This document shows positions 24,373 through 37,290 of a stretch of 64,000 bases of DNA, in pieces; the stretch's first letter is position 1; each line of letters opens with the position of its first letter. A model generated the notes under the pieces. It was not told where the DNA came from, did not search any database, and saw nothing but the letters and a program-made list of their open reading frames with translations. The position numbers and the translations under genes are program-made. The stretch lies in NCBI RefSeq assembly GCF_965363235.1, contig NC_134850.1:37568602-37632601 (forward strand). Direction: 5' to 3'. Source of the stretch: Mytilus galloprovincialis. Its lineage: Eukaryota > Mollusca > Bivalvia > Mytilida > Mytilidae.

Positions 24373-25700
24373 AAAAATCAACTTCAATATTTATATTTCA
24401 TAGAAAAATTATATTATCATTTTGTGAACTGTATATGTAATAATTACTAATACAAATAGTTGCTGTTTCTTGGATATGCTCGGATCAGTAAACTGGAAAA
24501 TTTATAAAAATTGCTAGAATTGGAGTCACATAACGTTTGATTTTGCAATTTTTCCAACTTTTCATTCCAAAGTTATTGGAGTACAACCGTCAGATGTAAG
24601 TTGATTTTTTTACGTTTCAAACACTAGCACTAATGTACTTGCCTTTCTGATGGTTTTTTGTGTTTTTTGTTCTTATCGAGATTTTAAGTCCATTCTTTAC
24701 CACTATCAATCGCAATTTACATAACAAATGAAAAAAAAAGATACATTTTTTTCAACTTTTAATGATATCACCACTGTCACAAAGCATTTCTACTACACCA
24801 TAAGCACTCTGCCATCTGTAGTTCTATAGTTTTATTTAAATACCCTTTAAAGAAAAATGTAAAATATATTAATTTTTAATTATCAACTCCTTTTTACAAG
24901 CTTTGAAAAGAGGGGCGAAAGATACCAAAGGAACAATCAAACTCATAGATCGAAAATTAACTGAAAAGATCTAGTATTTGTATGTATATTTCTTATAACA
25001 CAGACAGTTAATACTTTCTTTTCAAAGCACGATTTTTTAGAAACAACTTTTAACTAGTATCGTCAATGACATTGTTTCACTATTGATTAAATCGACTTTT
25101 TCATAAGTAGATTTATTTTCCTGCTGATCTCGCATAATCGGTTTGGTCACTGCTAAAAGGTATTTTAATGCGATTTAAAGGGTTCGTTAAAAGAATTGAA
25201 ACCTATAAATGTGAAACGTTCCGTGAGGTAACCTTTTGATAAGAAAATTTCATTTTGGTCTGATTTTAGATCAAGATAATGAATGCACTATACAAATATA
25301 AAGAGAGATAATTTAAGAAAACCAAATTGACTTCGGTTCAATGAAAATCGTACATGTACTCCCCCAAAGACAAACATGTTTTAAACAATACAAAAGCATA
25401 TCAACCCAATAAAAAAAGGCACTATTGTTTAAGAAATAATAGTGTCTGTTAACATTTTGTCGAAATAATAACTTTAAAGGTTATACAAATAATGTTAGAG
25501 CCCCTCCTTTAATCAAAATAGCAACACAAGCATAATCGTGAAAACTTTTGTTTTTTTCTTTTCCTCGTATACTAGAAGCCCTTGTTACAAAATTCATATT
25601 ATGATTTTATTGATACAAATAAATGAATATCATAATTTATTATTACAATTAACTGAATGTTTCAAATGTGTGCACAGTTATGTTTGATGTTACTCTTATA
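24373..25700. other. Gene-free stretch upstream of the B-box gene
   Basis: AT-rich; probably includes the intron, first exon and promoter of the B-box gene, which could not be placed. Confidence 0.4.
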
Positions 25701-25710
25701 ATAAAGTCAT

Positions 25711-25936
25711 GTTGCAAGTCATGGCAATTGTTATCTTATAGTTCGTTTCTGTCTGAGTTGCATTGTCGTCTGGATTTTATTAAATTTTGCACTTCAGTGT
25801 TTCTGTTGTTTCGTTGTTGTTCTCTTATAGTTGATGTGTTTCCCTCGGTTTTTGTTTGTAACCCGGATTTGTTTTCTCTCAATTGATTTAATTTTGTGAC
25901 TTTCGAACAGCAGTATACTACTGTTGCCTCTATTTA
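25711..25936 (+). repeat. SINE-like repeat R4b copy
   Basis: Contains ATCTTATAGTTCGTTTCTGT, TTGTAACCCGGATTTG and AGCAGTATACTACTGTTGCC as in the other R4b copies; the head is shortened. Confidence 0.7.
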
Positions 25937-26239
25937 AGTCTTACGTTCCTGAAGAATTTATTCCTAATGAAATAAGTCTATAGCTAGTAGTTACATGCAT
26001 ATTTAAAAAAAATAGTGAAATATTAACGAACAACTTTTTGAAAACATAAATGAAATAACATTCCATTGTGAAGATGAAACGCGCGTCTGATGCAAATATA
26101 AAATTTCCATCCTGGTATCTTTGATGAGTTCATTTATTTTTCTTTCATTACAAAATTCTACATTAAAATAGAGGACATGGACAAAACGTCCTTGTAGTAT
26201 TAATGCCCTTGACGTCAATTCCCCGGAAATTAGTATGGC

Positions 26240-27840
26240 CACATATTTTATTCAAAGATTAATGCACAACTGTTAAACAACATAAAAAACATAAGAATTA
26301 AACGTATTAGTTTCGTAATTTTATTTTTAAATTAAGGAAGATGTTTTTATATATAAGCATCGCTCCTGATTTCTAGTCCCAATTGTTCAAATATTTGTAT
26401 ATTTCATGTTTATTTACCTTTGGGGCCATACATCATTTGTACATACTGAATTATTTAATAAAATGTATTATTTTACACTAAACACATTCTAGATACACGT
26501 ACTTATTTATCGGTGTGTTAACTGGGCCGATTACTCGCAAACTGAATAAATTGAGTTTTTGAAAAAAATTTCGAACTTAGATATTCCATGTACAAAAAGC
26601 CATTACGAAACCTGATCTAACGATTTCCAAACCAAGGAAGAACAGACTAACTATATTCAAGTATTTCTAGATATGTCAATCATTTAAGAATTGTCATTCT
26701 GTATTTTTACTTCAATATATTAGCTTTGAAGTTGCTTGTTGATTACTTTGCGAAGACTACCGATGTTACCAATAAAAGTATAATAAAACGTTACTAATGA
26801 TCCGAACGGATATTAAAATTTTCTACTCACCGGTGCCATATTGGTATTTCCAGCGTGGAAAATTAAAAGAAATGCAATACGTATCTATATTTTTTTTTTA
26901 AGGTATACTATTTAAAATAAAAAAACGTACGATGCCATGGAACACAGTATTATGCGGAGATTGTATTTAATCGTGACCGGAAAATGTAAAATATCTTAAA
27001 CCAGAAAATGACAGATATCCTGTGTGTATCATTAGGGTAAATTTATCAATGAATACATTCTTTAACACAGCATGAGAATTGTTTAGAACAAATAAACAAA
27101 AAATAACTCTTTCATGATTTTAGCTTAAAAGCTCTATTCTGGATTTACTTTCATCGGGAATTTTCACAAAATAACACTTGAAATCCATGGATGTACAAAT
27201 AGGTAAAATGATAGGAACAGTATATGATCCAAATAGACATAAAACAAGCAAAATTCATCTAAGGCGAACTTTGCCACACACTGTGTTTGATTATTTTTTA
27301 TTTTTCTGTTATTGAAAACCGAAAGCAAGTTCTTTTTGACAAGAACGACAACCCGATACTTTTGAATAAAAATTTAAAACAATTTGACAAAGGTTACTCA
27401 CCTCATTTAAGATATGCTATAATCTGTTTGTCTCTGTCATGCGACATTTACTTAGACAGTAATCTACTGGTGTTCGTGTTAAGTTAACCAATTTATATAT
27501 ATTAAAAAGTTTAAACCAGTTAGAACTACATATCTTATGAATATGATATTTTCCATTGGTAAATTCGATACAAATGAAGTTGAAGATCTATAGACGAGTA
27601 AACAACGGTTTAAGGATTTTGCACGTTTATTCGTTTGAATATTTGAAAGTCAGGTTGGTTAAATAAGATTACCACTGTGTCTGTTATCAACTTCTTGAAG
27701 AAAAAAACTTACAAGTTATTGATGTATGACTTAATAAAATAAAGCTGACAATTTCGTTAACAATTTACAGAATTAAAATAAATTATAATCTTTTAAATAT
27801 GGGGTTTTATTGACTTTTGAAAAATCAGTTTGATAAGTCT
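26240..27840. other. Gene-free stretch
   Basis: AT-rich sequence with only short open frames that have no recognisable domain. The stretch just before it (26065-26135) carries a partial inverted R7 copy. Confidence 0.45.
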
Positions 27841-27849
27841 ATTAAATCA

Positions 27850-28375
27850 CATATGTCAAACAGAAACAAAAGACAAAAATTGTTTTATTTCATATTTACG
27901 AGTTAAAGCAAGGCATTTATCCATCAAACATTTTACCATAATTACACAGTTGAAAGGACACGACGTTTAAGCGCAGTGACTATCATTTTCCATCAAGTGA
28001 ATATTTATAGATAATAACATGTCCATTGTCATATTGTCTCTGGTATCATCCCGAGACTCCCATATCAGTTATTGTACACAAAAGCGATAATTTGGCATAA
28101 CTAGGGCTAAATCGATAATAGTTGTTTGTGTATTCTTACTAGTGGCCATTGTAGCAGAATTCTTATATTTTTTTATACAAACACCTGTACCCATATTTTG
28201 ACTATTTTATTAATTATGTCTGCTTTGTTCACGCATCTTTGTAAATAAAACGGAATTTGATGAGACTTTCGTAAAAGTGAGAGGTTAAGCGCTATACAAC
28301 CAGGTTCAAATGACCATTTTCTACATTCGAAAATGCCTGTACCAAGTCAGGAATATGACAGTTATTCTTTTTTCA
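27850..28375 (+). repeat. Long R4-type repeat copy
   Basis: Ends in AAAATGCCTGTACCAAGTCA as in R4a. Its upstream part (near 27965-28015, with CATCAAGTGAATATTTATA) matches the left flank of the Tc1 element at 16778, so R4 extends several hundred bases upstream of its core. Confidence 0.6.
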
Positions 28376-29690
28376 TTCTCTTTCATGACGCAACGCAGTC
28401 TCGTCATTCGGAATCGGTGCACAATAACGAATAACCAGTTTTTTGCACGAGTGCAGCAATTCGAGTAGGACAATTTTGCGGTTATTACATAGGCAAAACC
28501 CAGCGTTACAATTGAGATTTTCGTTTTCGTTAAATCAGGGTCAATTAATAAAAAGCTATTTATTATTATTTTAGGTACTTAATAAAGTTCATTTGATAGT
28601 TGTAATTTTGTTTGCAGAAACGATGACTCAGTCATTATGCTGGGAACATATTAGAATCAATAAATTATTTAATTTGATGATGAGACAACCCTTTGCGATT
28701 TTATGATAAAAGTTGTGTAGGCTGTTCTTGTCCCTTTGCTGATGCATGTTTTCTAGATGCTGTATATCTATAATTTGTTAAAATTGGAATATAAGTACTC
28801 AATTCTTTGAAAGCGTAGTTAATACTGACAAAATCTGCCTCTTTGTTCCCCAATCAGATGATTAATCACAAGCTATTGATAACATTTTAAGTGTTTTGTC
28901 TGAGGATGTTGATGGGAATAAATTACTGAATCATGCACATTTAGCTCACTTTCTTTTTCTGGAGCAAAAGCATTAACCACCTGTTCAAATATTTTTTGGT
29001 CTCCAAGGCTAAGACCACAGAATTGCCAAAATTTATCAAGTGCTAACGGTTCATTGTACATAATCATACTGAGGGGTGTCAGAGTTTTCCATATGTTCAC
29101 TAGTGTCCGTATGACTTTTATGTAAAGTTTGTGAGCAAGAGACCCGGTTTACACACCCCTCGAAAAAATGTTTTTAATCATAATAATTCTTAAACAAATA
29201 TTTACGATTTGTTTTAAATAAACATTTGAGGCTACTATAATTATCATCAAATGCACAATTGACAGGTCGTAACTAAGGAGTTGGCCGCCATATTGACTTT
29301 CTAAAATCTAAAAATGTTCGATAAATGCACGGAATATAAAAAGAAATAGCACCTACCTCCAAAACTTCATTTTAATGATTGATGTTGCGAATTTGAAGTG
29401 TACAAGTAACGAAATAATCATTCTCTTGAAAGTTTTCACTTGTGACGTCGTGTTTTGTCAGGACGTAAATTCGCCAAATCTTTCAATAAATTTCGTGGAA
29501 TTATATTCAAATTTAACTTTTATACATTTTCGAAACTTTATTTTATTTATTTTATTTCTTTTTTATATTGTTATAAATGCATTAGAAAAAAAACCCAGCT
29601 GTTATGCATTTGTTTTTTAATTTATAAAACCAAGAGAAAAATTCTAACTGACCAATCCAGTACAAGTATTTATAGATATGCAAATCATAT
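28376..29690. other. Gene-free stretch
   Basis: No secure exon. A 75-codon open frame on the minus strand (28873-29100) has protein-like composition but lacks an ATG at its 5' end and a recognised domain. Confidence 0.4.
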
Positions 29691-29739
29691 AAGAATTATT
29701 TGAATTTGAATTTGGACATTTACATATGGATCATCATCC

Positions 29740-30310
29740 AAAATACATGTTTACATTCATCATATCATAGAACCCCATTATTCAATTTTAAATAAAATCA
29801 AACAAAGTTTAATTCAAGACCTCAATTAGGACCAACTTGAAAAATGAGTCCAATATTAAAAAAAGTAGAAACATGTTTAGATTCAGTATCTCAAAGAACC
29901 CCCATGATTCAATTTGAATTAAATAAAACAAATTTAATTTTAGACCCTTGTGATTTCAATGTCGACCAATTTGATAACGGGGCTCAAACACCAAATCGAA
30001 ATAGACGGTTGTATTCAGCATATCGAAGATGTCCATATATTCAAGTTTTCATGAAATCGAACAAAATCTAATCTTGGACCCTAATTAACTGGTACCAAAT
30101 TAAAAACAAGTTTAGATTCCACATACTAGAATTAAAATATCCAAAGAAATCTAAAGTGGTTAAAATCAAACAATAAGAGGTTTATTTTGAACCCTTTGGA
30201 TATTAATGTGGACCAGCAAATCAATATGATGAAGGAACTCTAATAATTAGAATTTGGTTGAGTTGAAACAAAGTTTAATAATGGACCATGGATCAATTTG
30301 AAAAGTGGGC
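29740..30310 (+). repeat. Degenerate tandem repeat of about 120 bases
   Basis: A motif like ACATGTTTAGATTCAGTATC followed by AAAGAACCCC returns near 29745, 29871, 29990 and 30105, with GACCAATTTGA-type stretches between. Non-coding; strongly diverged. Confidence 0.55.
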
Positions 30311-30329
30311 ACAACAAGTAATTAAGTGC

Positions 30330-30490
30330 TAAATAAACTCATCATAGATAAAAAAAAAAAAAAAAAGTTGACATGTTGTTTTTGCGTCAGACGAGCGTTT
30401 CGTTTATAAAATACCAATCAGGGACGCTCCAATAAAAAAAATTAAAAAAGGACAAATAAAGTACGAAGTTGAAGAGCATATAGTATAGTA
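30330..30490 (+). repeat. Family R7 copy with an A-rich run
   Basis: Contains GACGAGCGTTTCGTTTATAA and GGGACGCTCCAATAA followed by GTACGAAGTTGAAGAGCATA; an 18-base A run sits near its start. Confidence 0.65.
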
Positions 30491-30833
30491 AAAACAATGT
30501 CCTAATAGTTCTGCGAAATACAGCTAAGGTAATCTTTCTAGAGCCTTAGCATTTAAAAGAAATCCAAGTCTTGTAAATATTAAATTTATAATTATGACCG
30601 TATCAATGATAAAGGATGTCAACACACCATTGGATCGTTGTGCAATATAGCCAAAAGAATTGATCTGATATATAAGCATGTATTTAGGTAGTTTTAATCA
30701 ATTTTAGGAAGGAAGCTTGATGGTTCGTGACATTCTCCCTTAAAACGTTTGCACCTGGCCTTAGTTTGGACCTTGCTATTCGATAGTTCTTGTTTGTTAT
30801 TGTGTTTCATAAGTGTTTCTCGTTCTCGTTTTT

Positions 30834-31777
30834 AGCTCACCCGGCCCAAAGGACCAAATGAGCTTTTCTCATCACTTGGCGTCCGGCGTCCGTCGTCGTC
30901 CGTCGTCGTCGTCCGTCGTCGTCGTCCGTCGTCGTTAACTTTTACAAAAATATTCTCCTCTGAAACTACTAGGCCAAATTTAACCAAACTTGGCCACAAT
31001 CATCATTAGTGTATCTAGTTTATAATTGTGTCCGGTGACCTGCCAAACCAACCAAGATGACGGCCATGGCTAAAAATAAAACATAAGGGTAAAATGCAGT
31101 TTTTGGCTTATAACTCAAAAACCAAAGCATTTAGAGCAAATCTGACATGAGTAGAATTGTTTATCAGGTGAAGATCTATCTGCCCTGCAATTTTCAGATG
31201 AATCGGACGACCCGTTGTTGGGTTGCTGCCCCTAAATTGGTAATTTTAAGGAAATTTTACTGTTTTTGGTTATTATCTTGAATATTATTATCGATCAGCA
31301 ATAATTTTCAGCAGAGTAAGATTTACAAATAAGTCAACATGACCGAAATGGTCAGTTGACCCCTTTAGGAGTTATTGCCCTTTATAGTCAATTTTTTACC
31401 ATTTTTCGTAAATCTTAGTAATCTTTTACAAAAATCTTCTCCTCTGAAACTACTAGGCCAAATTAATCCAAACTTGGCCTCAATCATCTTTGGAGTATCT
31501 AGTTTAAAAATGTGTGGCGTGACCCTGCCAACCAACCAAGATGGCCGCCATGGCTAAAAATAGAACATAGGGGTAAAATGTAGATTTTGGCTTATAACTC
31601 TCAAACCAAAGCATTTACCAAATCTTACAGGGGATAAAATAATCTATTATGTCTAGATCTATCTGCCCTGAAATTTCCAGACAAAACAGACAACCTGTTG
31701 TTGGGTTGCTGCCCCATAATTAGTAATTTTAAGGAAATTTTGCAGTTTTTGGTTATTATCTTGAATATTATTATATA
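30834..31777 (+). repeat. GTC-headed dispersed element, left part
   Basis: Begins TAGCTCACCCGGCCCAAAGG and carries a GTC/GTCC microsatellite at about 30880-30938. The body has two direct copies of about 485 bases, marked by CTCCTCTGAAACTACTAGGC near 30957 and 31440. The second body copy stops abruptly at 31777; its expected continuation, judged from the first copy, is found at 48727. Confidence 0.75.
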
Positions 31778-32171
31778 TAAATATACTAAATAAATAAATG
31801 ATTTGGAAAATACATTGAAGGTATAAAAAGTCATGAGAATTCCGAATAGATTCTAATGTTCCCGTTGAACATAACAGAAAATAACCGCAAGTCTCCGAAT
31901 AAAAAGGTAAAGTAGGTCAAAGACGCTAAAATTATTTTATAACATTAAACATTTTAGCATCGACGGTAAGGGAAGCTATAAGGTATTTATCTTCTCATTT
32001 TAATTATTTTGATAAGGAAACAAGTGTGGACACAGATGAGTGTGGATAGTATGTATGGATGTTTGACAGTGTCTTATGACAAAATGAGTTCTATGTTTTT
32101 TTCTATATGGTGTTATTAACTATGTTGCACGATGACAACCAATCTGAGCATTATGAGTGTTATTTATTAAA

Positions 32172-33760
32172 TTTTTTATGCCCCCACCTACAATAGTAGA
32201 TAGGCATTATGTTTTCTGGTCTGTGGGTCCGTTCGTTCGTTTGTCCCGCTTTAGGTTAAAGTTTTTGGTCAAGGTAGTTTTTGATGAAGCTGAAGTCCAA
32301 TCAACTCGAAACTTAGTACACATGTTCATTATGATATGATCTTTCTAATTTTAAAGCCAAATTAGACTTTTGACCCCAATTTCACGGTCCATTGAACATA
32401 GAAAATGGAAGTGGGAGTTTCAGGTTAAAGTTTTTGGTCAAAGTAGTTTTTGATGAAGCTGAATTCCAATCAACTTGAAACTTACTACACTTGTTGCATA
32501 TGATATGATCTTTCTAATTTCAAAACTCATAACTGCTCCAAAAGTAATTTGATAGAATTTCAAGCATTTTAAGCCAATATTATCAACATCTACTAATGAG
32601 TCTTAATATGTCTACATATCTAAAAAGTCATAGTATTCAAAAGGTAATGCAAAATTATTCCTTTTCATTTTTTTTTGTTATATGGATACACATTTGAGTG
32701 ATACATGTACCAATACAATATTTGTTGTGGTATGAAAGTGCAGTAATTAGCATTTACTGTAACTATGTTAATTCACACAAATTGAAAAATAAACAAATGA
32801 ATGGACCAGATGCTCCGCAGAGCCCAGCTTTATACGACTGCAGAGGTCGAAGCCTGAACAGTTGGGGCTAGTATTGACACAACATTCAAGCTGGAAACAG
32901 CTCTGAGTTTGAATTGTGATTAAATAGATGACACAGCTTAGGTTTCTGACACAGAATGAATGTGGTCTAATGAACTTAAATATTTGTTTTGCTTTTGTGT
33001 TAGGAGCAATTCACTATGCTGCTGAATATTAATCCTTTCAAACAAAAATATCTAAAGAAATTTTCTTTTTAATTTCTGAAATGAGAAACATTTAGAGGAG
33101 ACAAACTTCAGTTAAGAGATCAGAAACTAAAAAAATGTATAATTTTTCCATTTGTAAAAGGGCATACCCTAGAAAGTGCTTGCAATCACTGAATGGTTAT
33201 TAATGACTGCTTTAATTTATCAGTTGGTAATAAAGTGAATATTGCATTGTATATTGTATAATTGATTTAAGTTGACTGAACAAAGAAAGATAACTCCAAT
33301 TTTCAAAGAAGATTTCATAAAGCATTGGTATTAGGTAATTCAAGAACCATTCTGGACAAACTCCAATTAAGGGTCTTGAATTTACAAAAATGTTTGTTTT
33401 TGGTCCGTAATTATTAGACTGTTTGTCCCATAACCCACACAATATATCCGAACCTTCTACTTATGGTATTAAACATTGTGGTACAATTTCAGAACAATTG
33501 AAATACTTATACACAACTTTTTAAACCGACACTAGATTAAAGCTTGTTTTGGGCACCTTTGTACCCCTTATTCCTAAACCTTAGGGACCATAACCCCCAA
33601 AATCAATCCCAAGCTTCCTATTGTGGTTATAAACGTTGTGTTATAATTTTGTTGATTTCTGTTGACTTATAATAAAGTTATTATCCAGAAACCATCTTTC
33701 GGACAGGATACCAATTTACGACCCCAAATTTTTTGTGGTTGTATAAAAATGTTGAACATG
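32172..33760 (+). repeat. Composite dispersed repeats
   Basis: At 32172-32530 a segment with GCCCCCACCTACAATAGTAG holds two direct copies of AGGTTAAAGTTTTTGGTCAA about 175 bases apart. From 32805 a second type begins with CCAGATGCTCCGCAGAGCCC and runs on with degenerate ACCATAACCC-type repeats near 33430 and 33590. No coding capacity recognised. Confidence 0.55.
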
Positions 33761-33791
33761 TGCAATGAAGTATAGTTTTAGAAATCGATTA

Positions 33792-34083
33792 GGGAGCTAC
33801 CATTTGATTTTTATGGGGGGGGGGGGGGGGGGCTAGGATGAAAAATTTTGTCCTGCCTTTTTTTTTAGTTGTAATCTCTGTCCTGCCTTTTTATTTTTCA
33901 GTCTATTCGGTCCTGCCTCTTTTTTTCTTAGCTTATCCTGACTTTTTTACAACAATTGTCATCCTGCCTTTTTTTTTTTGCCAAGTTACTCATCCTGCCT
34001 TTTTTTTTTACTCAAAATCCTGTCCTGCCTTTTTTTTCAAATTTCATCCTAGCTCCCCCCATAAAAATCAAATGGTAGCTCCC
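33792..34083. mobile_element. Hairpin TIR element with internal TCCTGCC(T)n tandem repeats
   Basis: The terminal inverted repeat is perfect for about 29 bases; it begins GGGAGCTACCATTTGATTTT and ends in a G run. TTA flanks both sides (33789-33791 and 34084-34086), as in PIF/Harbinger elements. The interior is seven degenerate units of TCCTGCCTTTTTTTT. A poly-G run of about 17 follows the left TIR. An open frame rich in Phe and Leu-Pro crosses it and is not a real gene. Confidence 0.75.
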
Positions 34084-34129
34084 TTAGACTGGATAGGCCT
34101 TATAATTTTTTTCCCTCCTAATTGAAGGA

Positions 34130-35460
34130 CCGTTTACACTCAGGGCCGAGTCATCAGCAGGTAATACAGATGTATTAAAACAACCTAGCATCATATTGCT
34201 AGTAGTGGGAGTAGCATTGTCCGGTAAATTTGTTCCCACTTTTTTTTATAAAATGTATGGGTCAAATCAAAATAGAATGCTTTTATCTCCTGAATTCTTA
34301 CATTGTACATAGAGATGATACTACTTTGACAAATCCTTGTCCATTAGAGTTGTCTGTCAAATCTTAATTTCACAAAGAATGAATTGCATAACAATGAACT
34401 GAGCTCAAAGCAAAGTACTTTAATAATACACTTAGACAAAGAGCTAAATCCAGTGATATACTTTGTACTACAGGTCCTTCATGACCATCCATCCACCCAA
34501 ACCATATCTCAATAACATTCCATACTACATGATTGGATTCAGAAGTCCTGAAAAAGACATGACTTTTTTTATCTTGTTTTAAGTATATATGCACAGGTTA
34601 AACCTTTATTGTGGATATAATCATTCAGTATCTAGCAACTATCAATTTGCTTCATGCACATATTGATATAGGTTGATTGCTCCTCTGTTGGAAATTAGAA
34701 CACACCTCCATCTAATTTTAGTCAACTGACGAAGAAAAATTCAAAACTATATAAAATGTTATCTAAGACTTGTCAGTGTCTATTTCCTTTGCCACTGAAT
34801 AAGATTCCATATTTAAAACCAATGAAAATCAAATATCCCTCTAATAGACTTAGCATTGAAATCGTTTTCTAAAATGGTAGTTATGTGGAACCTAGAACTA
34901 AAAAAATTGAAACAATATATCTTAAATATTTCAAATGCATGTACATTTAATAATTCTCCAAAATTCACTTTATTTTTCCTTTTTTGGTTTTCTGTTGGAG
35001 ACTGTATATTGACTCTATGTAGCCTTTTCAACTTATAAAAGGGGGGATACATTTCCATAGAATTAAACTTTTCTGAAAGAATTGATTCCATTTATTTTCA
35101 ATAAACAATAAATATTGAAGTCTATAACAGGCATCTAGGAACAGGCTCAACATTATTTCTAAACATGTATTAATATATACCAAAATGTGGACAAACCTAC
35201 ATTAAATATTCTACTTCAACGACTTTAATTAGTGGAGTAGATCAAATTAAAAAGTCACAATGGTTAAAAACTCCAATGGCAGTCTTTCCTGCTAAAATCT
35301 TGATGTGTAGAATGTGATATACCATTTTTGGGTCTATATACTGTCCTTTAAATTTAGGTCATTTTGACACGGCAAAATATGAAAAAAAATGTAAACTATG
35401 GTCTGGAAAGCACACAGTTTGTGATATTTTAAGGTATCTTTACTAAGAAAACCTGCAAAT
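34130..35460. other. Gene-free stretch inside the 5.5 kb insertion
   Basis: No exon or repeat boundary could be recognised. Confidence 0.4.
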
Positions 35461-35462
35461 CT

Positions 35463-35600
35463 CAGTGGCAGATCCAGAACTTTTCAAAAAGGTGTGGGGG
35501 CTCTGATGGACCAGAGGGTTGCCCACTCCCATCAAGCTTCAATGATTTCTTACATATATGTCATAAGCTAAATTTCCCCCACCCCCTTGGTCTGTCTATG
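35463..35600. mobile_element. CAGTGGCGGATCC-type element, right end decayed
   Basis: Starts CAGTGGCAGATCCAGAAC and carries the family's ATCAAGCTTCAATGATTTC-like interior and a C-rich part. The right TIR is not recognisable. Confidence 0.45.
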
Positions 35601-35929
35601 CATCTGTTTATCGTTCTGCGAAATAGTACTAATACTAATTTTTCCCCTCCCTTACCTGGCCCTAGACAGTTGCTTACCTTTTTAAACATTTTATAATTAT
35701 AGTCAGGTATATATTGATTGAGAGTAACTTACATAGTAGTTAATGGGACTCTTTTTCACACGGTTCTGTGAAATATAATACGGCAAATATATACCCGTAC
35801 ATACTATCCGCATAACACAGAAATCTGATAGATTTTCACTCCTCTGGGAAAAATCAACCTGTGAAATGAAATACCATGCCTGGGAAAAAATTACCGGGAC
35901 AAATTATCCTCAGGATAAAATATCACAGA

Positions 35930-36145
35930 GGAGGAAATAAACCGTTACATTACATGAGAAGCCGGTTTGGTTACAAATAATTATGTCACGTGAAGGCGCA
36001 CTGACGTCACAATTTGCATTAATTTTGCAATACACTACAGTTCACTCATACAGAACCCATTATCATGCAAACATGCAACGTGAATGTGATTGGTTATCAA
36101 ATAATACAGAATTTATGCACGTACAGTTAATATAGAAGAAATTAG
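35930..36145 (+). repeat. Promoter-like direct repeat, copy 1
   Basis: Contains TCACGTGA (E-box palindrome), GCACTGACGTCA (CRE-type) and GTGAATGTGATTGGTTATC (inverted CCAAT). The same arrangement recurs at 37085-37290, in the same orientation about 1.15 kb later. Confidence 0.55.
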
Positions 36146-36154
36146 TTCATCAAA

Positions 36155-36235
36155 TGTGAGTTCGTGATCTTGTGGTTAAGACCGATGGCTACAGTGCTGA
36201 AAGTCCTGAGTTAGATTCTCACTTGGGGTGCTAAA
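36155..36235 (+). repeat. tRNA-like SINE head
   Basis: TCTTGTGGTTAAGACCGATG resembles a pol III A box region and GAGTTAGATTCTCAC a B box, at tRNA-like spacing. No complete cloverleaf or functional tRNA is implied. Confidence 0.4.
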
Positions 36236-36673
36236 AATATCAGTACATCAGAAGGGTAATTTTCACCCTCTCACACACATCTTTGTTAATGTTCCGGGAT
36301 TGTTGAAAACTTGCATATTCATCAATATTTGATTTTGTGGTTTTAACAATCCAGACAGACAAATAGCAATAAGGTGTTTAGGAAAACATGACCTAAAACC
36401 TCCTTCATATATGACAAAAATACATGGGAACTCATATTGAATGGTCAAATGTGTTCAATATGAAAATTGAAATTAAGATGGTAAAATCAAATATTAGCCG
36501 TTACTGTAAATGGACTTAAAGTATGACTTTTCAGCAAATTTAAAGGGAAATGACACGGAAGGGGCCAAATAGTGTTCAAGGGGAGCAAATGCTATTTAAA
36601 TTAGTATGCAGGTTTTAAATATAGAGGGAAGTTGAGTCATCTTTTTGGGTGAAGTTAAATACTGACTAGTGTG

Positions 36674-36921
36674 TGGTTCTCATTGGGTCTAAGCGTGACC
36701 AATATTGACAATTTTTCGCAAGCGTGAAACGTGAAAGTCAAATTATTGTGTCATGAAAACGGGAAATGAGGTCTGTCGTGAAAACGGGAAATGGGGTTCT
36801 GCAGGACCCCGGAAATGACAAAAAAATGAAAATTGCTCATGTACATAGTGTAAGCGGGATATGGGAATCTGACAAAACAGTAAGTGGGATCTGGGATCAG
36901 AACACCACCCCCCCCCCCTCC
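36674..36921. mobile_element. Short TIR element with internal GGGAAATG-type repeats
   Basis: The ends GGTTCTCATTGG and the inverse GGGTCTCATTGG bracket degenerate copies of CGTGAAAACGGGAAATG and AAGCGGGATATGGG, plus a poly-C run beside the right end. Target duplication unclear, so borders are approximate. Confidence 0.4.
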
Positions 36922-37084
36922 AATGAGACCCCCTTATGTAGATTTACCTTCTAATTCTATATAAAAAAAAACACAACTAAGAACTACGTTTAATTCACTT
37001 TGACTACTGATATGCAAACCTAGAAATATTTCATAAAATAGTGATTGAAAGATTCATAACACTTTGAAAGGATAATTCAGACAC

Positions 37085-37290
37085 GTGTTACGCGGGGAGC
37101 ATGTTTTAAATTTGTTTACAAATAATAATGTCACGTGATCGCGCACTGACCTCAAGTTGCATCGCCCTTACAATTCACTAATACATGACCATTTTCATGT
37201 AAACATGCAACGTGAATGTGATTGGTTATCATATAATACAGAAATAATGCATGCACAGTTTAAGAAGAAATTAGTTCAATAAATCGATGC
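37085..37290 (+). repeat. Promoter-like direct repeat, copy 2
   Basis: Matches 35930-36145: TCACGTGATCGCGCACTGAC and CAACGTGAATGTGATTGG are retained, while the CRE is changed to TGACCTCA. Confidence 0.55.

Noticed and set aside
28873..29100. A 75-codon minus-strand open frame with fairly protein-like composition
   Set aside because: It begins at GTG directly after a stop, lacks a recognised domain and has no convincing splice partner. It may be a decayed exon or transposon fragment.
29270..29300. GCCGCCATATTG, a YY1-like motif with a possible minus-strand start codon
   Set aside because: The frame stops after 13 codons and no exon follows; left as a chance or repeat-derived motif.
33838..34125. 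Open frame rich in Phe and Leu-Pro repeats
   Set aside because: It is the translation of poly-T tandem units in a TIR element, not a protein gene.
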